Positions 25,131 to 38,800 of a stretch of DNA of 64,000 nt are shown here, piece after piece. How positions within the stretch are numbered: position 1 is the stretch's first letter; the number at the start of each line of letters is the position of its first letter. Made by a program: the position numbers and the translations under genes. Source of the stretch: Enoplolaimus lenunculus (lineage: Eukaryota > Nematoda > Enoplea > Enoplida > Thoracostomopsidae); assembly GCA_030248215.1 (NCBI GenBank), contig JASANG010001159.1:62001-126000 (forward strand), written 5' to 3'. The notes below the pieces were generated by a model that was given only the letters and a program-made list of their open reading frames with translations, did not search any database and was not told the DNA's origin.

Positions 25131-26602
25131 AATGTGTGCTGCGAACGTGTTTTACGCAACACATTTTGCATCAAAAAAACGCCAAAAACCCCATCAGCAA
25201 CTGTTATATATCGCTCATTTAACGGCTATATATACTACATTTCTCTCTTGCTCCCTGCCCTTGCCCTAGTTTCTTTCCTGCCCGTTCTATATATATTTGA
25301 CCCTCTCGTCGTGTATAGGCTTTATGATTTCTCTGTCGTAGTATTTCCCCCTAAAGTACTTTTTTCTGTGTTTGTTTCCGTATTTCTTTCATATTGTGTA
25401 AAGTGGTTTTATCTTCTGCGCTTTCAGTTCTAAAAATTGAACAATTCTGCTAAAGCTAAAAATTGCAAATTTATAGCTTATATACAGCAGTATTTGATCG
25501 AAAATTTAGGAAAAGCGCTGTATCATAATACTAAATGTCAATTTCTTACCAGGTTTATCCCAAAGAATAAGTATTTTTGATGCAGTTTTCCGTGACCATA
25601 ATGACTAATTAAATTTGTACTCAGTAAAAATTTTAACAACATTTTTGGTACATTTAAGTAGAAATTATATTACGATGGGTTGTTTGACAAAAACACAGAT
25701 GATTTGCACCACTGAAGCTACAGTTGTTTAAACGTTACGATTACGTTTTCTGCATTTCGACTTTAAACTATTAATTTTGAAATTTAACATTAGTGTGCTC
25801 ATTTTCTCAATTTTATATGCATTTTGTGTAAAAGTTTAAAACTTATACTGTATTCTATTATCCGTAGCATGTTTGGCTGCATGGTTATGATTGCAAAAAT
25901 TGCGATTATACTCCGTCACCAACTGCAACCGCCCACACAACTTCGTCGTCCTCTGATACGTCCCCTCCATGAGCCGAGATCACTCAACTGGAGCAGCTCT
26001 TAAAATGTTGCTGTTTAACCGTTGCGCAGCTGTGCTCTGCTGTCAGTTGATCAGCTTTATATAAAATGTCCAGGGTGCCATGATTAAAAGTGAAATTTAA
26101 GTCCTTCCCGAACAATTGGTGAAAACACCGGATAGTACCGTACTGCAAATCACGTTGCGCTTATTGCAAATTAATTATAGTTGTGTTGATATAAAACACA
26201 AAGACACGATTGCTTATGAAGAAATACAATTGCTACCGGTAATCGATTGGCATTGGCATATTGCTGAAGGTTTTTTCAGATGATTTATTAATACTATTTT
26301 TGATGATTTATCACTATTTTTGTGTCGTTAGAATTGTGTCTGATTTTACTTTGTTAGCACGCGAAATAAAGGCCTATGCTGGCTCTAGTGAAATTGTTCG
26401 TTAAGTTTATAGCGCGTGTAGACCCATAGTCAGCTATCCTTGTAGCGTGGAGTTAAAACTTGAGGAAAGCAAACGTAATGAGCTTTACGACAGAATTGGT
26501 AACACTAAGACCATTGCTCCTACCTAGTAAAATTTGATATGAATTGTAAAGCGTAGCGTCCAAGCCCTCGTGTTTCCTCGAACGTAAAGGGAATAAATGT
26601 TA
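25131..26602. other. 3' flank of the LIM gene, no further gene seen
   Basis: A pyrimidine-rich, T/C-biased tract at about 25230-25430 probably belongs to the 3' UTR. No clear AATAAA close to the stop was found. The remainder is AT-rich without recognisable exons. Confidence 0.4.
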
Positions 26603-26610
26603 AAAATGTA

Positions 26611-26839
26611 GGCCCATGTAAAGATCAGGGGCGGAACGTTTTTCTGTGGCACTAGAATAGAGTAAGCTTAAGCTTTAGACAAATCTATTTTGCTTAGCTT
26701 AGGTTTAGGCTAATAGGCATAGGCTTAGGAATAATCTCATTCTTACGCTTAGGTTTTGGCTTAGGCTTAGGCTTAGGCTTAGGCTTAGGGTTACGAATAT
26801 GCTTATAATACTGTTCCACCCATGTTCTTTACATTGGCC
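26611..26839 (+). mobile_element. hAT-like MITE with internal (TTAGGC)n
   Basis: 229 bp. Termini GGCCCATGTAAAGATCAGGG and TTCTTTACATTGGCC. Exact 8-bp flanking duplication AAAATGTA (26603-26610 and 26840-26847). The interior contains the longest clean run in the window: four consecutive TTAGGC units and then TTAGGG at about 26761-26790. Confidence 0.85.
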
Positions 26840-27424
26840 AAAATGTATAACCGGTTTTGCGGTTTATGAAGCTTTAAAATAAACCTGAAGTCAGTTGAAT
26901 AGACTCAGTAGTTATCATAGTTTTCTTTAGAATTTGTACAATGATTTTAGTTAAATTTACAGTTCATTATGCTATATTTTGCTTTACTTTAATAGTTAAG
27001 TTGTTTCAAAATATTATTTACTGTAATGTTAATTGGTTTTGTTGATATTAAGTGTTCACAACTGCTGGATTTGGCGTCCATATGATCAAGATAAGTGTAT
27101 TAAGTTATTCAGAGTAGTTTTTTTCTGTTTTTGCTGCTAGAGCACCTTAGCAATAAACTCTGAACTGAAGTTCTCTGGTTTTTGGCAATGTTAATTTCTC
27201 ATTTTTAGAGTTCTATACAAATCGAAAACGCTTTTGAAAAAATGTTTTAGTGCCAAAATAGCGCTGCAACAAACTGTTAAAAGCGTTCACTTTTGGATTT
27301 TCGTTCGAGAAAAAAGTTTTGTCAAGCGAGTGAAACTTAGTATATATTGGTGTTGAGTTTACCAATCAGCGTAGTTATTGTGATTATCAAAATAGCTTAT
27401 GTCAGTAGTCAGGCATAATATATG

Positions 27425-27625
27425 CGGCCCAAGTATGGAACAGGGCCGGATCGTTGGTCGGCGGAGCTGTAATAGAGTCAGTTTTAGCGTTTGACTAACT
27501 TTTTTGCTTAGGCCTAGGCTTAGGCTTAGGCTTAGGAATAGGTCACTCTTACGCTTAGGCTTAGGCTAAGTCTTAGGCTTAAGAATATGCTTATATATAC
27601 TACTGGCACTGTTCTATACATGGGC
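27425..27625 (+). mobile_element. hAT-like MITE with internal (TTAGGC)n
   Basis: Termini CGGCCCAAGTATGGAACAGG and GTTCTATACATGGGC. Flanks AATATATG and GATATATG match at 7 of 8 bases. The interior array has TTAGGC units with CTTAGGCCTAGGC variants. Confidence 0.75.
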
Positions 27626-28291
27626 GATATATGTTTAGGGTAAATATATACAAGTCGGATCATATCTAAATGTGCTAGTAGGGGAACACGATGTCAGAAT
27701 CATTAAATTTTGTCCAGCGCATCCAAAACATCTGCCACGATGCTTATAAAGTGTGAATCTATTTTCAAGAGATAAATTAAGTTTGGCTTTCACGGTAGTA
27801 ATTGCTTTGGCTGTTCGAAACAATGAAAATTTACGACAGTGCAGTTGTCACATCGAACAAATAGGCGTTTAATACACGACAGTAGTGCCTGTAATTCTTA
27901 GCATTTAATGATAATGTATCGGTCCGTTTTTTGGATGCTCTACTGCAATTGCATCTATATATATGTGAAATCTTTGAATATAATAATTTCTTGTTGAATT
28001 TTTGACAATTGAGCTGCTGGCATAAAAAGAAAACCAAAAGATGAAATGATAGTATGCTCTAATTAAACAACGTTTTAGTATTAACGTAATCCTGAAAGCT
28101 GCAAGCGAACTATGTGAAAGCTAGGGACCAAAATTTGATTAAAATAACCCGTAAATTCTATGTCGTTCTAGCACTACTGAGGCGGCAAGAGAACTTTTTA
28201 ACTGCTTTTCTTTGACACATAGGGAAAGAAAAATGAAAAATCAATTGAAATTAGAATATTTTGTAAAAAAATGCAAGATCATAGAATACTG

Positions 28292-28540
28292 CACTGTATA
28301 TTCCAGTGAGTTGATTTTAACTTAGAATGAGTTGAATCCGCTCAGAAGTCTGAGTTCTGAATTAGGTGTTTGAGAACTCACAATTCTGAAGTGGTTGAAC
28401 TCATTCTGAGTTAATTAATTCACTTACACGGAATTAAGTCAGCTCAGAATGAGTTAATATTTATCGTTATTCACTCAGAAATAACCAGAAATAGTAATTT
28501 TTTGTGGAGTTCATTAATCAACTCATTATAATTCACAGTG
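28292..28540. repeat. MITE, CACTGTAAATTCC-ended family
   Basis: Begins CACTGTATATTCCAGTGAG and ends ACTCATTATAATTCACAGTG. Same internal AACTCAG/CTGAGTT palindrome chain and near-identical length to the copy at 18375. Confidence 0.75.
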
Positions 28541-28596
28541 TGCGCTATGATGTGAAACAACAAATCAACCTTAAACGTACAAATACACAGAACGGC

Positions 28597-28755
28597 AAAA
28601 TGTAAAGAACAGGGCCGAACGGTAGATAAGCATATTCCTAATCCTGAACGTCAGAATGAGGTTATATTTAAGCCTACGTCTAACCCTTAGCAAACAATTA
28701 AGTTTAAAGCTTAAGCTTATTCTATTGCAGTCCCACAGACAAACTGAACAAACGG
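28597..28755 (-). repeat. telomere-repeat MITE, degraded copy
   Basis: Left end AATGTAAAGAACAGGGCCG, then AAGCATATTCCTAATCC, a decayed GCCTAA tract and TTAAGCTTATTCTATTGCAG. The right terminus is eroded. Confidence 0.6.
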
Positions 28756-30160
28756 CAAACGAATAGATTTCTGGTTAGTTTTTGCTTTTTGGAAGAGAGA
28801 TTTGGAAATTTGCATTGTTGTAATGAATAAATATTTAAATTTATTGATAGCCTAAAATCCCCATGCCAATGTTTATTTCACATTACAACTGCACATGAAA
28901 CCAGTACTTAAATCAATAGTACTTTGTCATGATACTTCGATCGCAGCAGCACAGTTATAAAATACAAATACTTTTAAAAGTGTTGAACAACCTATTTGTT
29001 AAAAGACATCTAAACATTAGCATGTACGCATACCTATTTATGGAAAACTCCCAGTACTTATGGTATATACATGATGAAATAGTTGGGCGGCTTTTGCCGC
29101 TGCAAGTTTTTCGAACGGATTTTGGAAAAAATTTGCAAGTGCAAGTTGCAGCTGCACGTTCTCGCAGCAAAAACTTGCACGTGTGAATAGGGGGGCTTTA
29201 ATGTTACTTGATCATGCTGTTTGAAATACAATTACCAAGACTATGTTCCGCCCAAAGAATAGCTACCGAAAGCGCATTACGTCATAGAACTAATGTACGA
29301 AATGGATGTTGCGTTCTTTGGCCTACCTACCTCTACAAGAGTAAAGTGTGTCGTTTGGTAATTTTCGGTGTCCAAAATCTCTAGAACAATTTGACCGATG
29401 CTAAATTTTGTTTTTAAATGACAAATTGGTACGAATGTCATTTTGACTGCCGCAGTTCCCAAAAAGGAATAATTTACATACCCATATGCCACATTACTAG
29501 GCAGTTTGACGACTAACAAGTTTTATATTCCCATAGAAATGCTCTTGAATGTCAATTTGATCGTAAAGTAAATTTTTTCGGACGTTTGTATACAAATTAA
29601 TCCATTAATGGTGAGTTTACCTACGAATAAATCTAAACAAAATTCGAAGCGTAATCCTAAGCCTAAGCATACATCTAAGCATGATGGTGGACAACGAATT
29701 GTCGAATAGATGCAATTTACGATGACAAGTTGTCGACTGACGAGTTGTCGAGCAACGAACTGTAGTGATTGCATGCTTTCACAGTCATGTGATCATAAGT
29801 TTTTTGTGACACCAATAGAAAACAGCACAAGGTACATTACGGTTATTTGAATAGGATTTTCTTATATCAATAACTGGCTTACAACAAAATAAATATAACA
29901 GCATCATTATAATTGACAAAAATTAAGAGAAAATGAAAAACTTTACAAAAAGGCGTTTGGTTGCGCAGGTATTGTTATTTCAATTCCAGGTTTTAGACGG
30001 CGCTTATATATGCAATTCCCCTACAGTTTTCGAAACATTACATTTTAGCATAAAACTAAGCTGACACTGATGTGTAATATAGCCTTAAGCTGGGGACAAG
30101 TTACACGTCTCGGCCAATATTACTTTTAGCGCTGTAACAGTAGCATAAGCATATCACTAT
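28756..30160. other. non-coding, nothing firm
   Basis: Besides the hairpin, a minus-strand ORF of 80 codons at 29277-29519 has balanced composition but no recognisable product and only weak splice context. Decayed GCCTAA words occur near 29652-29670. Confidence 0.35.
29085..29185. repeat. imperfect hairpin
   Basis: CGCTGCAAGTTTTTCG near 29098 faces CGCAGCAAAAACTTGCACG near 29163. GC-richer than its surroundings. It explains the overlapping ORFs on both strands here. Confidence 0.4.
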
Positions 30161-30163
30161 TAT

Positions 30164-30240
30164 AGATGGGCCCCGGATATCCGGATTTCAGGATATGAAA
30201 AATATCCGGATATATCCGGATATCCGCCAGGTATCCGAAA
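30164..30240. repeat. tandem palindrome ATATCCGGATAT
   Basis: A run of GGATATCCGGAT and ATATCCGGATATATCCGGAT units, each self-complementary, over about 75 bp. A similar ATATCCGG word occurs near 37790. Confidence 0.6.
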
Positions 30241-30289
30241 TGTTTTTGTTTAAAATTTTTTTGGAATAATTTGCATGGTATCACCACCA

Positions 30290-30482
30290 AAGTAGCTGGA
30301 GCTGACGAAAAAATTCTGTATCCAAACCTCAGTACCTTACAATTTGTTCTCTCATCATAATACTTTCGTTATAAAATAGGATCCTACCTTATAATTTTCC
30401 CGCTAAGAAAATTTTTTGGAGAAAAATTGCGTTTCAAAATATTTACCATCCCGCCCATTTAGAAATTTCTGGATCCGCTGCT
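30290..30482. repeat. MITE, GGATCC family, right part
   Basis: Ends AGAAATTTCTGGATCCGC. Upstream it shares AAATTGCGTTTCAAAATATT with the copies at 44394 and 48972. The left terminus is not identified. Confidence 0.45.
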
Positions 30483-30763
30483 GAAAGCGCGACACCAGTA
30501 TAACTAACATGGGCTGATGTTTGTTCGACTTAGCGTAAGTGAATTTCAATCTGGTTCTTTGTTTTTGGAACTAAAACGATTCAAGTATATAGTTCGAGGG
30601 AAGGGCTATATTCGATGGAATCTCTATAACAGTGGCTTAAATAACGCAAAGGACAAGCCAAATCAACTCAATTTTAAGTTGTCAACGCAAGTATTTATTT
30701 AGTAGTCTGTAGCAATCTTCTAAACTGAATACCCAGAACTATTGAGGTACTGGAGTGACTACT

Positions 30764-31027
30764 GAGCGACCCGAATAAAAGGGGGGACTGATATTTATTT
30801 GACCTCTCCAGAGGGTACCCCTGTTATTCGGTTACGAACTGTTATTTATTTTTATTCCGTTCTCCGCTAAACTTCGTTACACATATATCCGGTATTGTAA
30901 CTAACCCTAGAATTGAATGTATATTTGCCTTGTATTAAAAGCTTTAGCCATAATGCAAGGTTATTATTAGGAACGTTTACGGACTCTTATTGGGACTCAA
31001 AATGGGTACCCCTCTTATTCGGGTCAC
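30764..31027. repeat. MITE, GTGACCCGAATAAG-ended family
   Basis: Left GAGCGACCCGAATAAAAGGG and right TTATTCGGGTCAC are inverted. The interior shares GATATTTATTTGACCTCTCC and the TTATTCGGTTACG phrase with the copy at 35944. Confidence 0.7.
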
Positions 31028-31139
31028 TACTCACTACAGTATTGCATAATAAATACCGCTTTTTAGAATTGTATCTTTTATGCTCATATCAATTCGCTTG
31101 AGGGTAAGGGTACTTCCTTTGAGCAACAAGTTAAAACAA

Positions 31140-31265
31140 GTGCTTAGCGTTAAAAAGCATAAACCTAACCCCGAGCCTAAGTCAAAGCAAAAAATGTCTA
31201 AAATTTAAGCTTACTCCTTTAAAATCCTACCAAAAACCGGAACAGCCCTATAAGTAATATGGGCC
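31140..31265 (-). repeat. telomere-repeat MITE, degraded copy
   Basis: AGCATAAACCTAACCCCGAG, AAATTTAAGCTTACTCCTTT and the terminal GGAACAGCCCTATAAG then ATGGGCCC follow the family order in reverse orientation. Confidence 0.5.
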
Positions 31266-32803
31266 CAAATGTTAGTCATGCTACTTTGCATCCGTATTAA
31301 GAGCAAAATATTTTTGAGGTCTTGAACACTTTTACCGACTCGCACATGCCTTTGCTTAGGCGTAGGATTCTGCTTAAAATTCAAAAACATCTATCTAAGC
31401 CTAAACTTAGGCAAACCTTTATCTAAGCGTTTATAGTTACCTAAGTCGTAGCCTAACCATAAGCCCTTAATTTTGAACGTGGAGAAAATTGTAAAAGAGC
31501 AGATTTTTTATTTAGCAAAGATACACCGTCTGTTATATACTTTAAAACTACATTTATGACGCGTTTCCCGTAACCAATATATACCTATGTTCGATAGTTA
31601 CCCGTTACCCGATATTCAAATGAGCGTTTCGTTTGTAACTTCTGTACCCTGTGGGGAGAAAACTTGTAGATACCATTCAATTTGCGATAATTCTGCCAAT
31701 GTTGCAACATGGTCACTTGTGGTGGCTTAATGATTATTCTTTATTAACCGAGCGAGCAAAAACTTAATCTTCGTCCAAATCAGCATATTCTGCCGGTCCT
31801 GAAACATTATTTACTACTAATATTGATTTCTCGCTTGTTTCGCTCGCGATGTACCTTCGACTTTATGTATTGCAACATGCGTAGATGAACCTTGTTTCTA
31901 GACAAGGTACTGCGATATGGATTAATTCTAAGTGAAGCAGTACCATCGCTTTGAAATATTTTTATTGGGCGGAAATGAAATAGTACAATAGATTGATAGA
32001 AGACACATGCAATTTTTCAGTGTCTTCTGTTTTAATTTATTTTAATTTATGAGGAAACAACAGAACGGTGTCATGACGATTCGTCGGCCGTAAACTTATA
32101 ATCCGAAGTTTCATCGACTTAATTGTTCGTCATCAAATCGTTATTAAGGTTAAGCTTACGCTTAGAATTACGCTTTGGAATATGCTTAGATGTTTTATAG
32201 GTTTTATGACATTTTTGGGCGACAAGTTGACGGGCAACGAATTATGATAGATTCCAGTAAAACACTGACATAAAAACGTTAGATTGTACTGGATGAATAC
32301 GCGGTCGGCTACATTTGTGTAAAAACTATGGAAGGAGGGTGTTATAGGCAGAACACATCAGAATATTTTGATCTGACGGGTTTCCCACTATGCATTCAGC
32401 TTACTTCTGCGCCAAAGCCTGCTTGTAACCAAGAGGATAAGAATAAAATAATACCTGTTCGTAAAGATATCTATGCGGCTAAGCATTCCTACATCTATCA
32501 CTGACCAGGGGTACAATTAAATGTTCTTGAAATACGTAAGCCCGATTATTTATACCATACTAACGTCAGGTTCTATTTATTCAATATTAAGATATTTGCT
32601 AGACAATTGCACATAATGTGCCTGATACAAACCAAAGAGCACGATAAAAATTCGAGGTATTGTAGGTTTGAGGGTTGTTGTGCCCATTATGACGCATATA
32701 CAATGCTCACGCATTTAAAGTTTAAGATATGGCTTTAAGTTTAGGTATGCAAACGCAAAACACATTATCGAGTAAAAATTTGAAACTTGTAAATTATTGC
32801 TTT
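31266..32803. other. non-coding downstream of the transporter gene
   Basis: TTAGGC/GCCTAA variants in opposed orientation at about 31350-31460, and more near 32150-32180. TTTATT near 32575 would read as AATAAA for the minus-strand transporter ending at 32804. No exon recognised. Confidence 0.4.
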
Positions 32804-35800
32804 TTACCCAGAAATTGTGTCGATTTTAACAGATTTGACAGAGATGTGCGTATGTTTGGTACTGCAATATCTCTTACTTCTTCTAATACTAAGGACACAT
32901 TTGAGTACACAAAGAGTTCCGTAAAACAACAGTCCAACCAACGCTGTGATAAATATGCACGCGGTGAAGCCAATCGCACCGTACGTTGATAACAGCTAAA
33001 ATGAAATTAATCGCAGTAAAAAACAAATTAAAATCACTTGCTTTAGTATAAATATTCGTTTGTTCGAAAACATTAAAGCTTATGAGAGAGCCTCGATCGC
33101 ACCTTACACCTACAGCCTATGCTCGTTTAGCCACATTTTAAAGTGTAATATTTTTTAATTTTTATGTTTTTCAACGGGTAATTTAGGATAAATAAAAGTC
33201 GATTCTTGTACACTTTCCAAAGATTGTTTTTGAATTTTTAGGTTTTGAAATGGCTCAGGTTTACGAGTTAAATTGGGCGTAGGCTTTACGTCTAGGGTTT
33301 GAATTGGGCTTAGGTTTTATGCATTTAGGCTCACACTTAGACTTTAATAATATTAACCTTGTGAAAAGGAAGCGTATAGCACCTAAAATCAAACTTCACT
33401 AAATATTCATTTTATGTTGTGAAAAAAATTGGATTTTAATTTGAGCCACAGGCAAAAAATTGCAAGTGGTGTGAACAACTTTTGTCACGTCAAACGGACC
33501 ATGTTACTGTGACGGGCGCACCGTTTTTCTATGGGACTGCAATAGAGTAAAGCTTGAACCTCAGATCGATTTTTTTCTGGCGCTAAGGCCTACGCTTAAC
33601 TGTAGGCTTGACCTTACGCTGAGGCATAGGCTTACGTTTACGCTGAAAATTAACTTATATACTACTGCTACGCGAGTCAAAGTTTCATTTGGCCACTTCA
33701 AATTCAATGGCCACTCTCAATATTATATATCGCGTGGCACCCTCCTGAACAATTTCTGGATTCCTCACTTGTGTTCACTATATCTTGCTAGTCCCCGTAA
33801 ACCCCTGAAAGTTTTCCCAATCATAAATTTTTGGCGAATCTAAATGACATCAATTTCATCAAAATATTTTAGCTTAAAGTGGCTCCATTTCTTTGAAACT
33901 GGTCAAATTACGATCTGCATAAGTAGTACGAAGGCTTTTCCCATCATGGTATCAATTAAAGTATTTTCTGTTTATTTGTAGTGAGAAACATAATTGTTTC
34001 AACCTAACTTGTCTACAAGCAAGAATATGAGTGCCAATTTTAGACTTGTAATATACAATAACGTTAACTATTAACACTTGGTTATAAGGTAAAGACCGAA
34101 TTTTCGCTTATCCTCCAAGTGTTGCTGCCAATATTTCACATAAATCCAATTCACATAAATCCTATTCAAGTAGCAATTGATAAAACTTGCATATCTTTCG
34201 GCCCATAATGTATGGTTTCCTGATAGCATTAAAATCAACAGCATAATGCTGGTAGCAAACGTTTTTGCAGCTATAAGCTCCAACAACTAATAGTTACATT
34301 TCTTATCGTAGTTATGTTATAAGTATAAATGAACCGATAATACCAGCGGATAATCACTTTTTTTCATAAGCGTATGCAAATGGGTACATTTTGTGTAGGA
34401 AAGACAGTACCAGGCCCCAATGCACTTTGACCAATCTTCCATATATGAAGGGTGCAATTTCCTTATCCATTTGTTGTTTAGTGGTTGAAATGAAGTGTGC
34501 TTCCCTCGAAAAATCGAGGGTCGCGCAACAAGTAGCACGCGCTGGTTCATTTTCTGCCCCGCGAACTTTAGATAAGTTGAATACTCTTGCCTCAGTGTGA
34601 TCATTCACGCTAAGTATAATGATATCAAGGATATATATTTCATAGAGTGCGACATTTGCTGTTGTTATTTGTGACGGTTGAATTTTGTAACGCATACAGC
34701 CCCTTAATATAGCAATCGATATGGTTTTCAAATTTACCCACTGCTATTCCTGCGTTAGCTATGTAATTAAACGAATAATAAAAATGTCTATCGTTAACAT
34801 TATTGTAAAATTGAAACCGTTTTACAGAATTTATGCAGCTGCGTGTAGGCAATGTGAAATCGAATTCAATGGAATATTCGCATCGCCATGCCAAACACAA
34901 CGATCAATGAATATATTTAAATATTTGCTAAATGGTTGGAAATTTTGTACGTTTTGAACACAAAAATAAAATTAAAAAGATCATATGTACTGAAGTAAGA
35001 GGACCTATTCTAAGCTAAGTTACATGCAGCATCTATATGTAGTTAGTAGCACATTTGAACAAACTAACAAGGGCATCTGCTAATCTAAAAATCTACTATG
35101 AAGTTGCTTATTACACTTTCTGTGCAGGCGGATCCAAGAGGGGTCACTCCGGCCCAGACCTTCAAAAAACGCTGTCCGACGAAACTCTGTGTGAAGGTTT
35201 AGCACTAAAACGACGTCGGTCTTCTCATTCGCTTCGCTCGCAAGTTTTTTTCACCTGAATTCGATACTGGCTTTCAGTAACAGATGCAATTATTTTTTCA
35301 TGAAATGAATTTTTGGTATGATGTGTGATTTTTGTTGAAACCAAACAATAGAATATAAATTCAAATGGCCTTGAAGTAACATTAAACACCAGAAAATATT
35401 TCAGTTTGTGTATTGCAATAAAATGATACCAATTTTGCCGATGTGAGAGTCCACTAATGCGGCTCAGTTTGCTTTTAAGCAAAACAATTAAAATGTCACT
35501 GTGGAATAAGGTTACAACGTGCATCTCAGTCTCTAAAACACGGAAACCCGTGCTATAACTATTGCTCTAAAACGCAAAAAACCGTATTATAAATATTACT
35601 TATTTACTGCGGTTTAACTTACGTTTCCTACTGCGATAGGGAACAGCATTTCGCCAAGCGCAGCAACAAATACCATACAACTTGTGGCGGATGCTGAAAT
35701 TCAATTAACTGATAATGGTTACCGTGTTGTGTTTTGCGTGAAATACTTATACTTAGATTTTCTGAACAATTATGCAAGTTTTAAATTGATCCTTTATGTT

Positions 35801-38800
35801 AAAAATAGGCAAATCCATGGCATTTTTAAACTTCTCATTATTGTATAAGCGTAATGGGTTTATACGGTCAGTGGTCACAAAAATTTGGTTCTATAAAGAT
35901 ACTGTTAAATAACAAACTAACATTAAGTCCTGCTCATATTGTAGTGACCCGAATAAGACGGGGGACTGATATTTATTTGGCCTCTCCAGAGGGTGCCCTC
36001 CCCCTGTTATTCGGTTACGGACTGTTATTTATTGGGCTTCTCTAGATGGTGCCACCCCCTGTTATTCGGTTACGGACTGTTATTTATTTTTAACCCGCAC
36101 TCCGGCGCTCTTCGTTACCAATATGTATATATTCAGTATTGAAACTATCCGTTAAATTAAGCGCTTATGTGTCTTGTATCAAAAGTTTGACCGATAATGT
36201 AAGGTTATATTTAGAAATATACTTTCAAAACTTAAGTACACTTTAAAGTTTCGAACTAAAATTTATTTGGTCCAGGAGTCATTTATGCACATTTAGGGAT
36301 ATATAATTGACATTTATGGACTCTTATTATAGTTTACGATTCTATACGCTTACGGACTCTTATTAGAGATACAGACTCCTATTGATTGGGGCTCAAAATA
36401 GTGACCGTCTTCTTATTACCCCCCTCTTATTCGGGTCATTACAGTACGTGCAAAAAAGCATTAAATATCGTTTTTTGAACGAAACGTATTGCGGACCCTC
36501 TGCCTTGATTTGAGAATAATCTTTGAAAACAATATATACAAAATTTTCTGCTACCCGAGTTGTATTGGAATACCTGTAAGACCAACTTCTTGCTCCATTA
36601 ACGTAATAACAGCAGGTGAGACACTTGACACAAAAAACCCGATCAAACCGGTGCAAATGACTAAAAGCAACTTTGTCGCTGTAACGCACGATAAAATTGT
36701 AATAACAATAAAACAACTCACCTAAAATAAAACAAACATGACACATTTTTGTGCACCAAAAATGCAACAAGCAAAAGAATATTGTAAAATTTTAGGCGAC
36801 TCAAATACGTTCAACTTTTTCTCCCAATGCGCAGCCAGATGTCTGGTTTAGGCGTCAAAATGCGATCTTTCTGATTTTTGTGCAGAGTCGATATATAGCT
36901 AGTTTTTCAGTTAATACAGGAAAATTTTCAAAATTTTTATTAACCGTGACTCAGATTGTTACATTACATTACAATGTTCGCTGAATACAAAAACAACGCA
37001 CCACAAAACCGAGATAAACTATTTAAAGCTGTTGCTCTAACGCTTGTATTATTATATAATCAGGAGGTTCCGGAAAAATTTAACAAAAATTAAAAAAGGT
37101 GGCTCAAATTATTTTTCTGAAATTTCAACATGTCATGAGTTTTATAAACAGAAATATTCCATATAATAGAACAGACGCCTGAAAAACGGCGGACTCCGTA
37201 CTCGCTGAACAACTTTTCTGAGATGAAATTGTTTCAAATTAAAATCTGAGAGCCTTATATAACAGTATTAAAAATTTTCGTTACATTATACTGAAAGGAA
37301 ACCCGTAAGCGATTGCTTACCAAATCATACAATATTAACCAAGTTGGTTTGACCCATATCGAAAGAACGACAGCTGCGAGTCGACCAAACGTGAACATAC
37401 ACTAAAACTGATTTAAGTATTGCGCATATGAAATAGCACTTCAAAACTAGACGTCGTACACAGAAAACAGTTGCCAGCGGTTGGACACCTATTTGTAACT
37501 AAATTTCTCCATAACTCAGACGACGTAGTTACTGGGTTTTTTAAACTCTTTAAACAAAAATACTTGGATGAACGAAAATATTTTTTATAAATTTTGGATT
37601 AATTTAGTCATTTTTATTTCAAGCGGAACAGTAAAACAACATATCTGTAATGAAAAATTGAGCAATTTATACGTGATTGACAGCTATTTATGAGTATGAA
37701 AATAATGGGATTTCTAGTATTTCTATAACAGAAACGGGAACGGACACCGATTTTTACCGGAAACGGTAACGTAAACAGATATCCGGCTACACCCTGCTAT
37801 ACTCAAAACTATAATTCTAGTTCGCTTTGTTAAACTTTGCCGGCACTAACCATTTTTTCTGCAAAATATTACCAAAAGCCAGCTAAAATGACTTGTTGCG
37901 TAGAAATCATTAAAATAGAATAGTTACAAAAAATGTTTTTGTATAAATTGCAATTAGCGTATTTACAATCTAGCAAATAGTCATTTACATACCCAAAACA
38001 CTGCATCAATATGAGCAGCATTAGCGTCTGTAAGTGTATTGATCAGCAGTTTGCCATATGAAAATACGTACGCAGCAAACGCGGACTAAAAACAATTAGC
38101 CTATATTTTGCTCTGAAACTCGTATTATCCAAAGTAAAAATGCACTACTTTCTGTTAATATTTTTTGACATATCTGCTAAATACACGAAATCGCTAGAAC
38201 TTAGTCTCTTCTGCTAAACAATAAATCTTACAACTTATTATAGGCACATAGTCAAACGAAGCCATGTTATTTTCACGATTGAAGTTTGATTTCATTTCGG
38301 TGTTATTTAACTTTTCACTACTTTAATGATTGACAGTAAGCAAAACTTATTGGAATTTTATAAACGCAGATTACTGTGTAGCTGATAGAAGCTAATTTTA
38401 GACAGGTTTAGCAACAAAAAAACTTGGTTCGATAAGTTTCATAAGACTCGTTCCAATACTATCTGCACAAGTTTATGATTGTAATATTTGTCAGAAGAAA
38501 TCTTCTTGCAATTTGGTACGTTTTGTATTAATTCAGACAAGAATAGACTATAATTGACCCGAGCAGAAATATTAACTTAGCGCAACTATAGATTGCAAAA
38601 ATACTTATCGCCGACAAACATTTTAATGTTTCATGGCGTACCTGGACACCGTCGGAAACAAAAAGTAAACATGCACCAAAAGATAACGCCATACACGATT
38701 TCCACGAGTATTCGAAAAGACAAAATCCAGGAAAGCTGGTATAGCATGGAACATCGGAGCCGTCCAAATCTACAAATTCTCGGATAAAACACAAATCACT

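Noticed and set aside
29277-29519. 80-codon minus-strand ORF with balanced composition
   Set aside because: Internal GTATGT donor-like site breaks it and no partner exon or family was found. Kept only as a remark.
34354-34731. 125-codon minus-strand ORF between transporter exons 11 and 12
   Set aside because: Does not match the transporter family and overlaps repeat pieces. The correct last exon is at 32804-32995 with matching phase.
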